DNA of 64,000 nt from JAKLIX01 sp964605655. GTDB taxonomy: Bacteria; Bacteroidota; Bacteroidia; Bacteroidales; CAIXZF01. Location of the stretch: contig CAZSDK010000014.1 of the NCBI GenBank assembly GCA_964605655.1, positions 47,972 to 111,971 of the forward strand, given 5' to 3'. Position numbers and translations under genes: made by a program. The notes beneath the pieces are model-generated. The model saw nothing but the letters and a program-made list of their open reading frames with translations, did no database searches and was not told the DNA's origin. Position 1 is the first letter of the stretch. Each line of letters starts with the position of its first letter. Below, piece after piece: positions 1 through 9,135 of the stretch.

Positions 1-1101
1 ATCTCCTCGGAGATCAGCCGCGACGCCTATGAAGATTCCATGGACGTGCTCGACCTGCTCGATAAGGCGGAGAGCAACCTCTTTACCCTGGGTGACAGGA
101 ACTTCCGGAGAGACTATGTGGGTATGGAAGACCTCATCGGGGAAGCCATACGTGAGATTGAAGTAGCGAAAGACCATGCCACCGGGCTCAGGGGGGTGCC
201 TTCAGGGTTCTCCGGACTGGACCGCCTGACGGCAGGCTGGCAAAGGTCTGACCTCGTCGTCGTGGCTGCCCGCCCGGGTATGGGCAAGACAGCCTTTGTC
301 CTCTCCATGGCCCGGAACATTGCCGTGGACTTCAAAATCCCGGTAGCCATGTTTTCATTGGAAATGTCTTCCCTGCAGCTGGTCACCCGTCTCATCGCCA
401 GCGAAACCCTCCTTTCATCGGAAAAACTCAAGAAAGGGAACCTGGAAGAACATGAATGGCAACAGCTCAACACCAAGATCAAAGACCTGGTGGAGGCGCC
501 CATCTTTATCGACGACAGCGCCGGCCTCTCCCTGTTCGAGCTGCGTGCCAAATGCCGCCGGCTCAAAGCACAACATAAGATCGAACTGGTCATCATCGAC
601 TATATCCAGCTGATGTCGACAGGGGAGGTGAAAGGCAACAGGGAACAGGAGATCAGCTCTATCTCCCGTTCTCTTAAGAGCCTGGCCAAAGAACTTGACA
701 TCCCGGTCATAGCGCTCTCACAGCTCAACCGTGCCGTAGAGACCAGGACCGGATCGAAAAGGCCCGTGCTCTCCGATCTGCGTGAATCCGGCGCCATTGA
801 ACAGGATGCCGACCTGGTGCTCTTTATTTACCGTCCGGAATATTATAAGATGGACGAATTCGAGAACGGCGACCCTACCGCCGGAATGGCCGACATCATC
901 GTGGCCAAACACAGGAACGGCCCTCTCGATGACATCCGCCTGAGGTTCATCTCCAAATATTCGAAGTTTGTTGACCTGGACATCGATTATGGTGATGACA
1001 TGATGACCCCCAACACCCACTTCGAGAACGGGAACCAGGTCAGGACCTTCCCTTCACGTATGGATGAGATGCCTGATTCCCTGCAGGATCCGGGATTCTG
1101 A
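1..1101 (+). CDS. dnaB: Replicative DNA helicase DnaB, 3' part (5' end outside window)
   Basis: The reading frame is open from base 1, so the N-terminal primase-binding domain lies outside the window and 366 residues remain. The C-terminal RecA-like motor is complete. A Walker A motif (ARPGMGKT) lies at about fragment residues 90-97, a Walker B (VIIDYIQLM) has its Asp near residue 200, and the late KHRNGP motif follows. DnaB is the hexameric 5'-3' helicase that unwinds DNA at the replication fork. The short acidic tail after the motor is usual for Bacteroidota. I see no intein or insertion. Identification is secure; only the true start is unknown. Confidence 0.95.
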   Translation: MSSEISRDAYEDSMDVLDLLDKAESNLFTLGDRNFRRDYVGMEDLIGEAIREIEVAKDHATGLRGVPSGFSGLDRLTAGWQRSDLVVVAARPGMGKTAFVLSMARNIAVDFKIPVAMFSLEMSSLQLVTRLIASETLLSSEKLKKGNLEEHEWQQLNTKIKDLVEAPIFIDDSAGLSLFELRAKCRRLKAQHKIELVIIDYIQLMSTGEVKGNREQEISSISRSLKSLAKELDIPVIALSQLNRAVETRTGSKRPVLSDLRESGAIEQDADLVLFIYRPEYYKMDEFENGDPTAGMADIIVAKHRNGPLDDIRLRFISKYSKFVDLDIDYGDDMMTPNTHFENGNQVRTFPSRMDEMPDSLQDPGF

Positions 1102-1168
1102 CATTCGGTAAGCCAGGTACAATATTTGATGCAGCACTCAGTTATGTCAGTGGGAAACTTTTTCCGCC

Positions 1169-1176
1169 TACCTTTG
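1169..1176 (+). promoter_or_regulatory. Candidate -7 box upstream of the 1206 gene
   Basis: TACCTTTG is an exact match to the Bacteroidota -7 element TAnnTTTG, 29 bases before the start codon. I see no clear TTTG -33 element about 19 bases upstream, so this is a motif match only. Confidence 0.4.
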
Positions 1177-1205
1177 TTGTTCTATCTGAATATCATTCTG
1201 TTGTT

Positions 1206-2471
1206 ATGATGAAGCGGATTTTTATTGCAGTAATAGTATTTTTCCTGATGGCTCAGGCCGCCCGCCCGGCCTACTTCCTGGTGCCCATGGACCAGGCACA
1301 GAAAGACCACCTCAAAGCTTATGGCATCGCCTACTGGATACTCAAGAACGGCGTGGAGATCAGCTGGCTGCTGAACTACCGGGGAGGCAGCTTCATGTGC
1401 AAATATGCCAAAGAGATAGAAAACGAATGTGTGATCAGGGGAGTGAGCTACCAGGTCATCGCCGATGCACAGTCAACAGCCATCCTTCAGGAAATTTCAG
1501 ACCCCTCCTCCAACATGGATGTCATGGAGCTTACAAAAGCACCCAAGATAGCCGTTTATACGCCCATGAACCGCCTTCCCTGGGATGATGCCGTGACCCT
1601 GGTGCTGACATATGCAGAGATCCCTTACGAAAAGGTCTATGATGAAGAGGTCCTCCAGGGTGTTCTTCCGATGTACGACTGGCTGCATCTTCATCACGAG
1701 GATTTTACCGGACAGTACGGTAAGTTCTGGGCCAGTTACCGCAACGCCACCTGGTACCAGGAGGATGTGCGGCTTTCGGAAGAGATCGCTGCCAAGACAG
1801 GATACGGTAAAGTGTCGCAACTCAAGCTGGCTGTCACAAAAAAAATCAGGGACTTTGTTTTGGGCGGCGGCTATATGTTCGCCATGTGTTCAGCCCCGGA
1901 TAGTTACGACATTGCTCTGGCTGCTGAGGGGGTCGATATCTGCGACGCTATGTTCGACGGGGACCCTGCCGATCCCAACGCACAGAGCAAGCTGGATTAC
2001 TCCCGTTGTTTCGCCTTCGAGAACTTCAAACTGTCGACCAACCCTTATGAATACGAGGTCTCCAACATTGATGTGGTGCCTACCGCCAGAAAGGTGTCGA
2101 AAAACAACGACTTTTTCACCCTTTTCGATTTCTCCGCAAAATGGGATCCTGTACCCACCATGCTTACCCAGGACCACGAGAGGGTGATCAAGGGATTCAT
2201 GGGACAGACCACAGCTTTCAACGCCAAATATGTGAAACCCAACGTGCTGGTGATGGGTGAGACCAAATCACTGGGAGAGGTGAAATACCTCCACGGTGAA
2301 TACGGGAAAGGGACCTTCACCTTCTACGGGGGTCACGATCCGGAAGACTACAACCACTTCGTTGGCGATCCCCCCACCGACCTGAGCCTGCATCCCAACA
2401 GCGCCGGCTACCGTTTAATCCTCAACAACGTCCTGTTTCCTGCTGCCAAAAAGAAGAAGCAAAAGACCTGA
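1206..2471 (+). CDS. Conserved Bacteroidota secreted protein (homologues often labelled 'asparagine synthetase B')
   Basis: This 421-residue protein has an N-terminal signal peptide of about 21 residues (MMKRIF, a hydrophobic core, then AQAARPA). Its sequence pattern (KAYGIAYW, WLLNYRGGSF, LHLHHEDFTGQYGKF, GGGYMFAMCSA) matches a family I remember as widespread in Bacteroidota and usually named asparagine synthetase B. It lacks the Ntn glutaminase Cys at residue 2 and the synthetase pyrophosphatase loop, so that name is doubtful. The GGGYMFAMC segment, with Cys228 in a glycine-rich turn, resembles a class I amidotransferase nucleophile elbow, which is inference. A lysine-rich tail (KKKKQK) ends the protein. 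It stands alone after dnaB, and its function is unknown. Confidence 0.75.
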   Translation: MMKRIFIAVIVFFLMAQAARPAYFLVPMDQAQKDHLKAYGIAYWILKNGVEISWLLNYRGGSFMCKYAKEIENECVIRGVSYQVIADAQSTAILQEISDPSSNMDVMELTKAPKIAVYTPMNRLPWDDAVTLVLTYAEIPYEKVYDEEVLQGVLPMYDWLHLHHEDFTGQYGKFWASYRNATWYQEDVRLSEEIAAKTGYGKVSQLKLAVTKKIRDFVLGGGYMFAMCSAPDSYDIALAAEGVDICDAMFDGDPADPNAQSKLDYSRCFAFENFKLSTNPYEYEVSNIDVVPTARKVSKNNDFFTLFDFSAKWDPVPTMLTQDHERVIKGFMGQTTAFNAKYVKPNVLVMGETKSLGEVKYLHGEYGKGTFTFYGGHDPEDYNHFVGDPPTDLSLHPNSAGYRLILNNVLFPAAKKKKQKT

Positions 2472-3226
2472 TGCGGGATGCGGGATACGGGATGCGGGAT
2501 GTCCACCCCATTCTGGCATTCACGCCCTCTTGCCCTCTTGCCCTCTTGCCTTCTTGCCTTATCAAACATCCTTTGCGCCTCTGCGCCTCCGCGGTGAAAA
2601 ATCGACTCCTAAGGATCCTAATCTTGCTGTACCTGCAGAAAGCTCCTCAGTACCCTTAATTTTCTAAAGTGGTGAAATAAAACCACTTGAGGCACTGAGA
2701 TCACTTAAGAATTTGGTAGATATCAAAATACTTTGCTGATTCAGGCAGTTTATTTTTTTTACCGCAGAGACGCAAAGACGCTGAGGTTTTTTCCCTGCGC
2801 CACTGCGCCACTGCGGTGAAAAATCGACTCCTAAAGATCCTGATCTTGCTGTACCTGCAGAAAGCTCCTAAATGCCCTTAAGTTCCTAAAGTGGTGAAAT
2901 AAAACCACTTGAGGCACTGAGATCACTTAAGAATTTGGTAGATATCAAAATACTTTGCTGATTCAGGCAGTTTATTTTTTTTACCGCAGAGACGCAAAGA
3001 CGCTGAGGTTTTTTCCCTGCGCCNNNNNNNNNNNNNNNNNNNNNNNNNNNNNNNNNNNNNNNNNNNNNNNNNNNNNNNNNNNNNNNNNNNNNNNNNNNNN
3101 NNNNNNNNNNNNNNNNNNNNNNNTTTGCTGATTCAGGCAGTTTATTCTTTTTACCGCAGAGACGCAAAGACGCTGAGGGTTTTTCCCTGCCTCCGGAAAG
3201 AGAGGTTTTGGAGGATGAAGTAACGA
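2472..3226. repeat. 222-bp tandem repeat with inverted ends, interrupted by an assembly gap
   Basis: No gene is supported here. After short simple repeats (GCGGGAT and CCCTCTTG units, 2472-2560), a unit recurs with a period of 222 bases: gcggtgaaaa at 2591 and 2813, ctttgctgat at 2731 and 2953. Each unit begins with a CTGCGCC..CTGCGGTGAAAAA stretch and ends with its approximate reverse complement, TTTTTTACCGCAGAGACGCAAAG, giving a palindromic, MITE-like unit. The 3' end of a further copy follows the N run (3124-3190). Small reading frames across it are repeat translations. Confidence 0.85.
3024..3123. other. Scaffold gap of 100 N inside the tandem repeat
   Basis: Exactly 100 N separate two repeat phases. 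From the 222-bp period, a seamless join would need 152 missing bases (or 152 plus multiples of 222). The 100 N are therefore a placeholder and not a measured distance. Confidence 0.95.
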
Positions 3227-3715
3227 CTACCTCCTCCGGTAAACCATATTAGTAAACTCAAACCCTGCCGTCTCCAGGTGTTCGGAATGGTGTTCCTCTG
3301 AAACCACTTCCCACTCATCGGCTTTAATCTCAGGGAAAAAAGTATCGGCCTCAAAATCCTTATGGACCCGGGTGATGTACAGACGGTCGGCAATGGGAAG
3401 AAACTGCCGGTAGACCATGCCTCCGCCAATGACGAAGGCTTCCTGGTCCGGATCACACTGTCTTACTGCATCTTCGATGGAGTAGGCCATGAGACAGCCT
3501 TCGATAACTTCTCCCGGCTGGTCGGTGATGACCAGGTTGGTGCGGTTCAGTAAAGGCCTGTTGGGCAGGGACTCCCAGGTCCGTTTGCCCATGATGACCG
3601 TATGCCCGGTGGTGATCTCTTTGAAACGTTTTAAATCTCCCGGGATGTGACACAACAGGGTGTTGTTGACCCCTATGGCGTTGTGGTTGGCTATGGCGAC
3701 GATGATGGAAAGCAC
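3227..3715 (-). CDS. folA: Dihydrofolate reductase
   Basis: This 162-residue protein has the length and motifs of DHFR, which reduces dihydrofolate to tetrahydrofolate with NADPH. It starts MLSIIVAIA. The catalytic acid is Asp27 in the helix (PGDLKRFK), at the same position as in E. coli. The NADPH-binding segments GKRTWESLP and VIGGGMVYRQFL follow. It lies 54 bases downstream of thyA on the same strand. This fits the family logic, because thymidylate synthase makes the dihydrofolate that DHFR recycles. It ends at the edge of the repeat region and nothing appears truncated. Confidence 0.96.
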   Translation of the reverse strand: MLSIIVAIANHNAIGVNNTLLCHIPGDLKRFKEITTGHTVIMGKRTWESLPNRPLLNRTNLVITDQPGEVIEGCLMAYSIEDAVRQCDPDQEAFVIGGGMVYRQFLPIADRLYITRVHKDFEADTFFPEIKADEWEVVSEEHHSEHLETAGFEFTNMVYRRR

Positions 3716-3768
3716 TTGTTTAATTGATAATTGATAATTGATAATTGAAGGGTGAGGGTGAGGGATGG
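3716..3768. repeat. Short tandem repeats between thyA and folA
   Basis: The spacer consists of about three copies of TTGATAA followed by two copies of GGGTGA. It has no coding content or clear hairpin. Confidence 0.7.
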
Positions 3769-3769
3769 G

Positions 3770-4564
3770 TTAGACTGATATTTCTCCTTTGATATGCGGA
3801 TGGGATTGGTAACCAACGAGTTCAAAGTCTTCGAAGACAAAGTCGTCGATGTGTTTTCTTTCCGGGTTGATCTTCATCACGGGAAGGGGGTAGGGGTCGC
3901 GGCTGAGCTGGAGCCTCACCTGGTCGAGGTGGTTGAGGTAGATATGGGCATCACCGAAGGAATGAACGAATTCACCGGGTTTCAGCCCCGTCACCTGGGC
4001 CACCATCATCAGCAGCAGGGAATACGAAGCAATGTTGAAGGGCACTCCGAGGAAAATATCGGCACTTCGCTGGTACATGTGACAGGAAAGCCTGCCTTCC
4101 GCCACATAAAACTGGAAAAACATGTGGCAGGGCGGCAGGGCCATCTCATGGAGTTGTCCTACATTCCAGGCATTGACGATATGCCGGCGGGAATCGGGAT
4201 TGCTTTGAATCGACTCTATGACACCGGCCAGCTGGTCGATATGTCCGCCCTGATAATCAGGCCAGGAGCGCCATTGATAACCGTATACAGGCCCGAGATC
4301 TCCGTTCTCCCTGACCCACTCATCCCAGATACTCACCTTATTTTCATGAAGATAAGCCACGTTGGTGGACCCTTTGATAAACCAAAGCAGTTCATGGATG
4401 ATGGACCGCAGGTGCAGTTTTTTGGTGGTCATGACAGGGAAGCCCTGCTGCAGGTCAAAACGCATCTGGTACCCAAAAACACTCAGAGTGCCGGTACCGG
4501 TGCGGTCTTTCTTTTCAACGCCATGGTCGAGCACGTGTCGCAGGAGGTCAAGGTATTGGTTCAT
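3770..4564 (-). CDS. thyA: Thymidylate synthase
   Basis: Thymidylate synthase methylates dUMP to dTMP using methylene-tetrahydrofolate. I start it at the internal Met (MNQYLDLL) because this gives 264 residues, the E. coli length. It also places the nucleophile at Cys146 in PPCHMFF, exactly as in E. coli. An upstream in-frame Met at 4615 would add 17 residues without family support. Other conserved parts are DRTGTGT near the N terminus, RRHIVNAWN and the dUMP-binding YQRSADIFLGVPFN. It sits between the nucleoside symporter and folA on the same strand, probably in one transcript. Confidence 0.97.
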   Translation of the reverse strand: MNQYLDLLRHVLDHGVEKKDRTGTGTLSVFGYQMRFDLQQGFPVMTTKKLHLRSIIHELLWFIKGSTNVAYLHENKVSIWDEWVRENGDLGPVYGYQWRSWPDYQGGHIDQLAGVIESIQSNPDSRRHIVNAWNVGQLHEMALPPCHMFFQFYVAEGRLSCHMYQRSADIFLGVPFNIASYSLLLMMVAQVTGLKPGEFVHSFGDAHIYLNHLDQVRLQLSRDPYPLPVMKINPERKHIDDFVFEDFELVGYQSHPHIKGEISV

Positions 4565-4632
4565 AGGGTTTTTATCTGTTTTTAACGCATTGGATTTCCT
4601 GAGGACCGGCGTCAAAGGGAACCCAACTTCTT

Positions 4633-5880
4633 TTAATGTGCTCCTTTCAGACTGTCCGGGTCATGTTTATGTTTAAAAAACAAGGCAAACAGTACGGCAA
4701 TGACCAGGGAATAGACAGCAAAGGCCATCCATATACCGTGCCAGTCGAACTGTTCACCGGTCTTATAATATTGGTCGATCACCCAGCCGCTGATGCGGCT
4801 TCCGAGGAAAGCACCAAAACCGTTGGTCATCATCATGAACAGTCCCTGGGCGCTGGCCCTGATCTGAGGTTCGCTCTGAGTTTCAACAAAGATGGACCCC
4901 GAAATGTTGAAAAAATCGAAGGCCATTCCGTAAATAATGCAGGATAGAATGATCATCCAAAGTCCTTCAGCAGGATTCCCATAAGCAAAGAGTCCGAACC
5001 TAAGTATCCAGGCGATCATGCTGAAAAGCATCACCTTCTTGATACCGAAACGCCGCAGGAAAAAGGGTATGGTAAGAATAAAGAGGGTTTCCGAGATCTG
5101 GGAGATCGACATGATGATGGCAGGGTACTTCACTGCTATAAGATCTTTATAATCAGGTATTTTGGCAAAATCATGCAGGAAAGTATCTCCGTAAGCATTG
5201 GTCAGTTGAAGAGATGCACCGAGTAACATGGCCGAGATAAAGAACAAGGCCATCTTCGTGTTTTTGAATAAGCGGAAGGCATTCAATCCCAGTGCATTGA
5301 TCAGTGATTTCTGATGTCCTCTGCCCAAAGGAAGGCAGGGCGGCAGTGTAAAAGCATATAAACCAAGCAATAAGGAGGCCGCCGAGGCCACATAAAACTG
5401 GGAGGGTGACTTTTCAAGTCCTGACAGGCTGATGACCCATAAAGCAATGATAAACCCGATGGTCCCCCACACCCTGATGGGAGGGTAGTCCTTTACGATG
5501 TCCATTCCTTTGCCTTTTAGGGCAGAATAGGCCACTGTGATGGACAGTGAGATGGTAGGCATGTAAAACACCATGTTTAAAAGGATCACCCAGAAGAAAG
5601 CGTCAGGGTTGTTGACTTTGGGTATCATGAACAAAACTACGGCAGCCATGATGTGGAAGATGCCATAGAGTCTTTCTGCATGGATCCAGCGGTCGGCAAG
5701 GATTCCCGCGATGGCCGGCATAAAGAGGGAGGCGATGCCCATGGTGGAAAAGATGGCCCCGAAATCCGTTCCGGACCACTGCCTGGTCTGAAACCAATAA
5801 GCACCAACAGTGAGCAGCCAGGATCCCCACACAAAGAATTGGAGGAAATTCATCAATATCAATCGAAGCCTGAGATTCAT
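4633..5880 (-). CDS. Nucleoside:H+ symporter, NupG/XapB type (MFS)
   Basis: This is a 415-residue protein with about twelve hydrophobic segments. Its N-terminal pattern, MNLRLRLILMNFLQFFVWGSWL, is characteristic of the NupG/XapB nucleoside transporters, which import nucleosides with protons across the inner membrane. Starting at this Met gives a length close to NupG (about 418) and avoids overlap with the upstream gene; an in-frame Met further up (5943) would overlap it by 26 bases. The position directly upstream of thyA and folA suggests a role in pyrimidine salvage. The exact substrate cannot be read from the sequence. Confidence 0.88.
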   Translation of the reverse strand: MNLRLRLILMNFLQFFVWGSWLLTVGAYWFQTRQWSGTDFGAIFSTMGIASLFMPAIAGILADRWIHAERLYGIFHIMAAVVLFMIPKVNNPDAFFWVILLNMVFYMPTISLSITVAYSALKGKGMDIVKDYPPIRVWGTIGFIIALWVISLSGLEKSPSQFYVASAASLLLGLYAFTLPPCLPLGRGHQKSLINALGLNAFRLFKNTKMALFFISAMLLGASLQLTNAYGDTFLHDFAKIPDYKDLIAVKYPAIIMSISQISETLFILTIPFFLRRFGIKKVMLFSMIAWILRFGLFAYGNPAEGLWMIILSCIIYGMAFDFFNISGSIFVETQSEPQIRASAQGLFMMMTNGFGAFLGSRISGWVIDQYYKTGEQFDWHGIWMAFAVYSLVIAVLFALFFKHKHDPDSLKGAH

Positions 5881-5917
5881 CATGGTAGTATGGATAATAT
5901 AAAATTTGAGTTTAGGG

Positions 5918-6496
5918 TCAGGTCCGCTTTTTGATCTCGTCACGGATCAGGGAAGCGCGTTCATAGTCCTCGTTGGCAATGGCCTGGTTGAGCATGTCCT
6001 CCAGTTCATCCAGTGAAGCATCAGAAAGTTCATTCAGGGTGGCAGGAATATCTTCATCACCGGTATCCTCCTTTTCTTCGGCTTCTTCTTTCATCACAAT
6101 ACCGGCTGCCGACATAATCGACTCGTAAGTAAAGATGGGGCAACGAAACCTGAGGGCCAGGGCAATGGCATCGGAGGTCCTGGAGTCGATTTCAGTAATT
6201 TTTTCCCCATCGAAACAAACCAGCTGGGCATAAAAGACTCCTTCGTGAAACTTATTGATAATGACCTCGGTAATGATAATTCCAAAACGGTCGGCAAAGC
6301 TTTTAAAGAGGTCGTGGGTCAAGGGCCGGGTCGGCTTGATCTTCTCTAATTCAATGGCAATGGCCTGAGCCTCAAAACCTCCAATGATAATGGGAAGTCG
6401 CCTGTTCCCTTCCGTTTCGCCCAGGATCAAGGCATAGGCTCCACTTTGGGACTGGCTGTAGGAAAGGCCTACGATTTCCAATTTGATCTTCTCCAT
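5918..6496 (-). CDS. Bifunctional nuclease family protein (BFN/DUF151) with UVR motif
   Basis: This 192-residue protein has two parts. Residues 1 to about 125 form a BFN/DUF151 domain, with PIIIGGFEAQAIAI and the D-S-R-T-SDAIALALR block. After an acidic linker rich in Glu and Asp, the last 35 residues match the UvrB/UvrC interaction motif (LEDMLNQAIANEDYERASLIRDEI). This pairing is common in Bacteroidota and some other bacteria. Plant BFN proteins have DNase/RNase activity, but the bacterial role is poorly known. It is the first gene of the minus-strand pyrimidine/folate block. Confidence 0.9.
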   Translation of the reverse strand: MEKIKLEIVGLSYSQSQSGAYALILGETEGNRRLPIIIGGFEAQAIAIELEKIKPTRPLTHDLFKSFADRFGIIITEVIINKFHEGVFYAQLVCFDGEKITEIDSRTSDAIALALRFRCPIFTYESIMSAAGIVMKEEAEEKEDTGDEDIPATLNELSDASLDELEDMLNQAIANEDYERASLIRDEIKKRT

Positions 6497-6717
6497 TATA
6501 CCTTGATAATGATATCTTTACGAGTAAATAGCCATCCAATTCCTTCCAAAAAATTGGTAACATAAAGGTACAAAATTTTGATTATGCCAGCTTTCTCTCC
6601 GATTATTGACACATATCTATTTTCTTGAGTTTTTCAAAAAGCTGAGAACCATCTTGGTAATTATTTGTTAATTTGCAGATAATACCATTTTGTAAACTTT
6701 CATCTGAAGGAAAACGT

Positions 6718-9135
6718 ATGAAGAAATTGTACCTTTTATTAGGTGGTTTGTTACTGCCTTTCATGAGTATGGCCAGTGAGGCGGACCTCAAGATTCCCCA
6801 GTTATCGGCATACCAGAACAACCTGCTGCTGATGGGCTTCGCCATCTGTATCCTGGGTTTGTTGTTTGGCGTCTACCAGTTTTACACAGTGAAAAAACTT
6901 CGGTCACACCGGTCGATGCTGGAGGTGGGCCAAACGATCTTTGAAACCTGTAAGACCTACCTGATCCAGCAGGGAAAATTCCTGATCATCCTCGAGATAT
7001 TAATAGCGGTGTGTATCGCTTTCTATTTCGGATATCTCTCGCACAATTCCGTGGGAGGGGTGTTCCTGATCCTTGCCTGGTCAGTGATAGGTATACTGGG
7101 ATCTTATGGTGTCGCATGGTTTGGTGTCAGGATCAACACCCTGGCCAACAGTCGCATGGCCTTTGCCTCTCTGGAGAAGAAACCGGTGAAACTTCTCAAT
7201 ATTCCCCTGGAAGCCGGTATGAGCATCGGGGTGCTCCTGGTGAGCGTAGAACTCATCATGATGTTGATCATCCTCTTGTTTATCCCACGTGATTTTGCCG
7301 GGGCTTGCTTCATTGGATTTGCTATTGGTGAATCACTGGGTGCTTCCGCATTGAGGGTAGCAGGGGGTATCTTCACCAAGATTGCTGATATAGGCAGTGA
7401 CCTGATGAAGATCGTTTTCAAGATCAAGGAGGATGACCCGCGTAATCCCGGTGTGATCGCCGATTGTACCGGTGATAATGCCGGAGACAGTGTCGGACCC
7501 ACCGCAGACGGATTTGAGACTTATGGTGTTACCGGGGTCGCCCTCATCTCTTTTATCGTGTTGGCAGTCACCAATGTAGAGTTTCAGACAGAACTGCTTA
7601 CCTGGATCTTCCTCATGCGTATCCTCATGATTGGTACCTCCATCGTTGCCTTCTACCTCAACAAAGCCCTCACCAATTCTCTTTACGGAAATAAAGACGA
7701 CCTGGATTTTGAACTCCCCCTGACCAACCTGGTCTGGGTTACTTCCATCCTTTCCATCATCATGACTTTCGTGGTCACCTACTGGCAGCTGGGTGCTTTG
7801 CCCAACAACCTTTGGCTGGTACTTTCCATTATCATCAGTTGTGGTACCCTCGGCGCTGCCCTCATCCCCGAATTCACTAAGATCTTTACCAGCCCCAAAT
7901 CCAAGCATGTCAATGAGATCGTGACTGCTTCCCGCGAAGGCGGTTCTTCTCTTACCATCCTTTCCGGACTGGTTGCCGGTAACTTCAGCGCTTTCTGGAA
8001 AGGGATGGTGTTCCTTTTACTCATGTTCATTGCCTATATGGCCAGCCAGGGTATTGCCGGACCGCAAGACGCTCATGGTATGGCCTATGCCTCCATTTTC
8101 GCTTTCGGGCTGGTCGCCTTTGGCTTCCTCGGAATGGGTCCCGTGACCATTGCAGTCGACAGCTACGGACCGGTCACAGATAATGCCCAGTCGGTCTACG
8201 AACTGAGCCTCATTGAATCGATCCCAGACGTGAAATCCGAGATCGAGAAAGACTTTGGCTTCACCCCTGACTTCACCAATGCCAAGCATTATCTTGAAGC
8301 CAACGACGGAGCCGGTAACACCTTTAAGGCCACAGCCAAGCCAGTACTTATCGGGACGGCTGTGGTAGGTGCCACAACGATGATCTTCTCCCTCATCCTT
8401 CTGATAAAAAATAAACTCGATATCGCCCCGGAACAGATCCTTAACATATTGAATCCCTGGACTATACTTGGGTTCCTGGCTGGTGGCGCAGTCATTTACT
8501 GGTTCACGGGCGCTTCTATTCAGGCGGTAACTACCGGGGCGTACCGGGCAGTGGAATATATAAAGAAGCATATCAAACTGGATTCTCAAGCCGACCTCAA
8601 GGCCTCTACCGAGAATTCAAAAGAAGTAGTGAGGATATGTACCCAATATGCCCAGACAGGTATGTGGAACATTTTCTTTGCCGTATTCTCCTTTGCCCTG
8701 GCATTTGCCTTTATCTCGGGCACGGTGATACCAGGGGTTGATAAAGCAAGCATGCATGCTCCTGCCTCATTTTTTGTGAGTTACCTTATCTCAATCGCGA
8801 TATTTGGTCTGTTCCAGGCCGTTTTTATGGCCAATGCAGGTGGCGCCTGGGATAATGCCAAAAAGGTGGTGGAAGTGGACCTTAAGGAAAAAGGCACCCC
8901 TCTTCATGAGGCTACCGTGGTTGGTGACACAGTTGGTGATCCTTATAAAGATACTTCTTCTGTTGCGCTGAATCCTATCATTAAATTCACCACCCTTTTC
9001 GGTTTATTGGCCATGGAGATTGCTATTTCAGAGCAATTCTCCGCGGTGGCACCGTATATTGGTGTGGTGTTCTTCCTGATCGCCCTGGTGTTCGTGTACC
9101 GCTCCTTCTATAAGATGCGTATTCCCAAGCACTAA
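6718..9135 (+). CDS. hppA: Membrane-bound proton-translocating pyrophosphatase, divergent type
   Basis: This is an 805-residue polytopic protein with about sixteen hydrophobic segments. It hydrolyses PPi to drive ion transport across the inner membrane. The start at MKKLYLLL is preceded by AAGGAAAA and is preferred over a Met 15 codons upstream. The substrate site is recognisable: EDDPRNPGVIAD, GDNAGD near residue 252, DSYGPVTDNA and DNAKKVVE with GDTVGDPYKDT. Several canonical positions differ, for example SVGPTADGFETYG where common enzymes have VAGMGADLFESY. Lys537 in GNTFKATAK is the lysine that marks K+-independent enzymes. These traits resemble the Na+-inhibited H+-PPase group described from Chlorobium limicola, which is inference from memory. 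It converges on the next gene, and the stop codons overlap. Confidence 0.93.
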   Translation: MKKLYLLLGGLLLPFMSMASEADLKIPQLSAYQNNLLLMGFAICILGLLFGVYQFYTVKKLRSHRSMLEVGQTIFETCKTYLIQQGKFLIILEILIAVCIAFYFGYLSHNSVGGVFLILAWSVIGILGSYGVAWFGVRINTLANSRMAFASLEKKPVKLLNIPLEAGMSIGVLLVSVELIMMLIILLFIPRDFAGACFIGFAIGESLGASALRVAGGIFTKIADIGSDLMKIVFKIKEDDPRNPGVIADCTGDNAGDSVGPTADGFETYGVTGVALISFIVLAVTNVEFQTELLTWIFLMRILMIGTSIVAFYLNKALTNSLYGNKDDLDFELPLTNLVWVTSILSIIMTFVVTYWQLGALPNNLWLVLSIIISCGTLGAALIPEFTKIFTSPKSKHVNEIVTASREGGSSLTILSGLVAGNFSAFWKGMVFLLLMFIAYMASQGIAGPQDAHGMAYASIFAFGLVAFGFLGMGPVTIAVDSYGPVTDNAQSVYELSLIESIPDVKSEIEKDFGFTPDFTNAKHYLEANDGAGNTFKATAKPVLIGTAVVGATTMIFSLILLIKNKLDIAPEQILNILNPWTILGFLAGGAVIYWFTGASIQAVTTGAYRAVEYIKKHIKLDSQADLKASTENSKEVVRICTQYAQTGMWNIFFAVFSFALAFAFISGTVIPGVDKASMHAPASFFVSYLISIAIFGLFQAVFMANAGGAWDNAKKVVEVDLKEKGTPLHEATVVGDTVGDPYKDTSSVALNPIIKFTTLFGLLAMEIAISEQFSAVAPYIGVVFFLIALVFVYRSFYKMRIPKH

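Noticed and set aside
2471..2659. 62-codon plus-strand frame after the 1206 gene
   Set aside because: It is built from simple repeats (MRDAGYGMRDV, CPLALLPSC) and runs into the tandem repeat, without a family or start signal.
3794..4585. 263-codon frame on the plus strand opposite thyA
   Set aside because: It lies entirely within the thyA coding sequence, with His/Gly-rich low-complexity translation, and is a shadow of the real gene.
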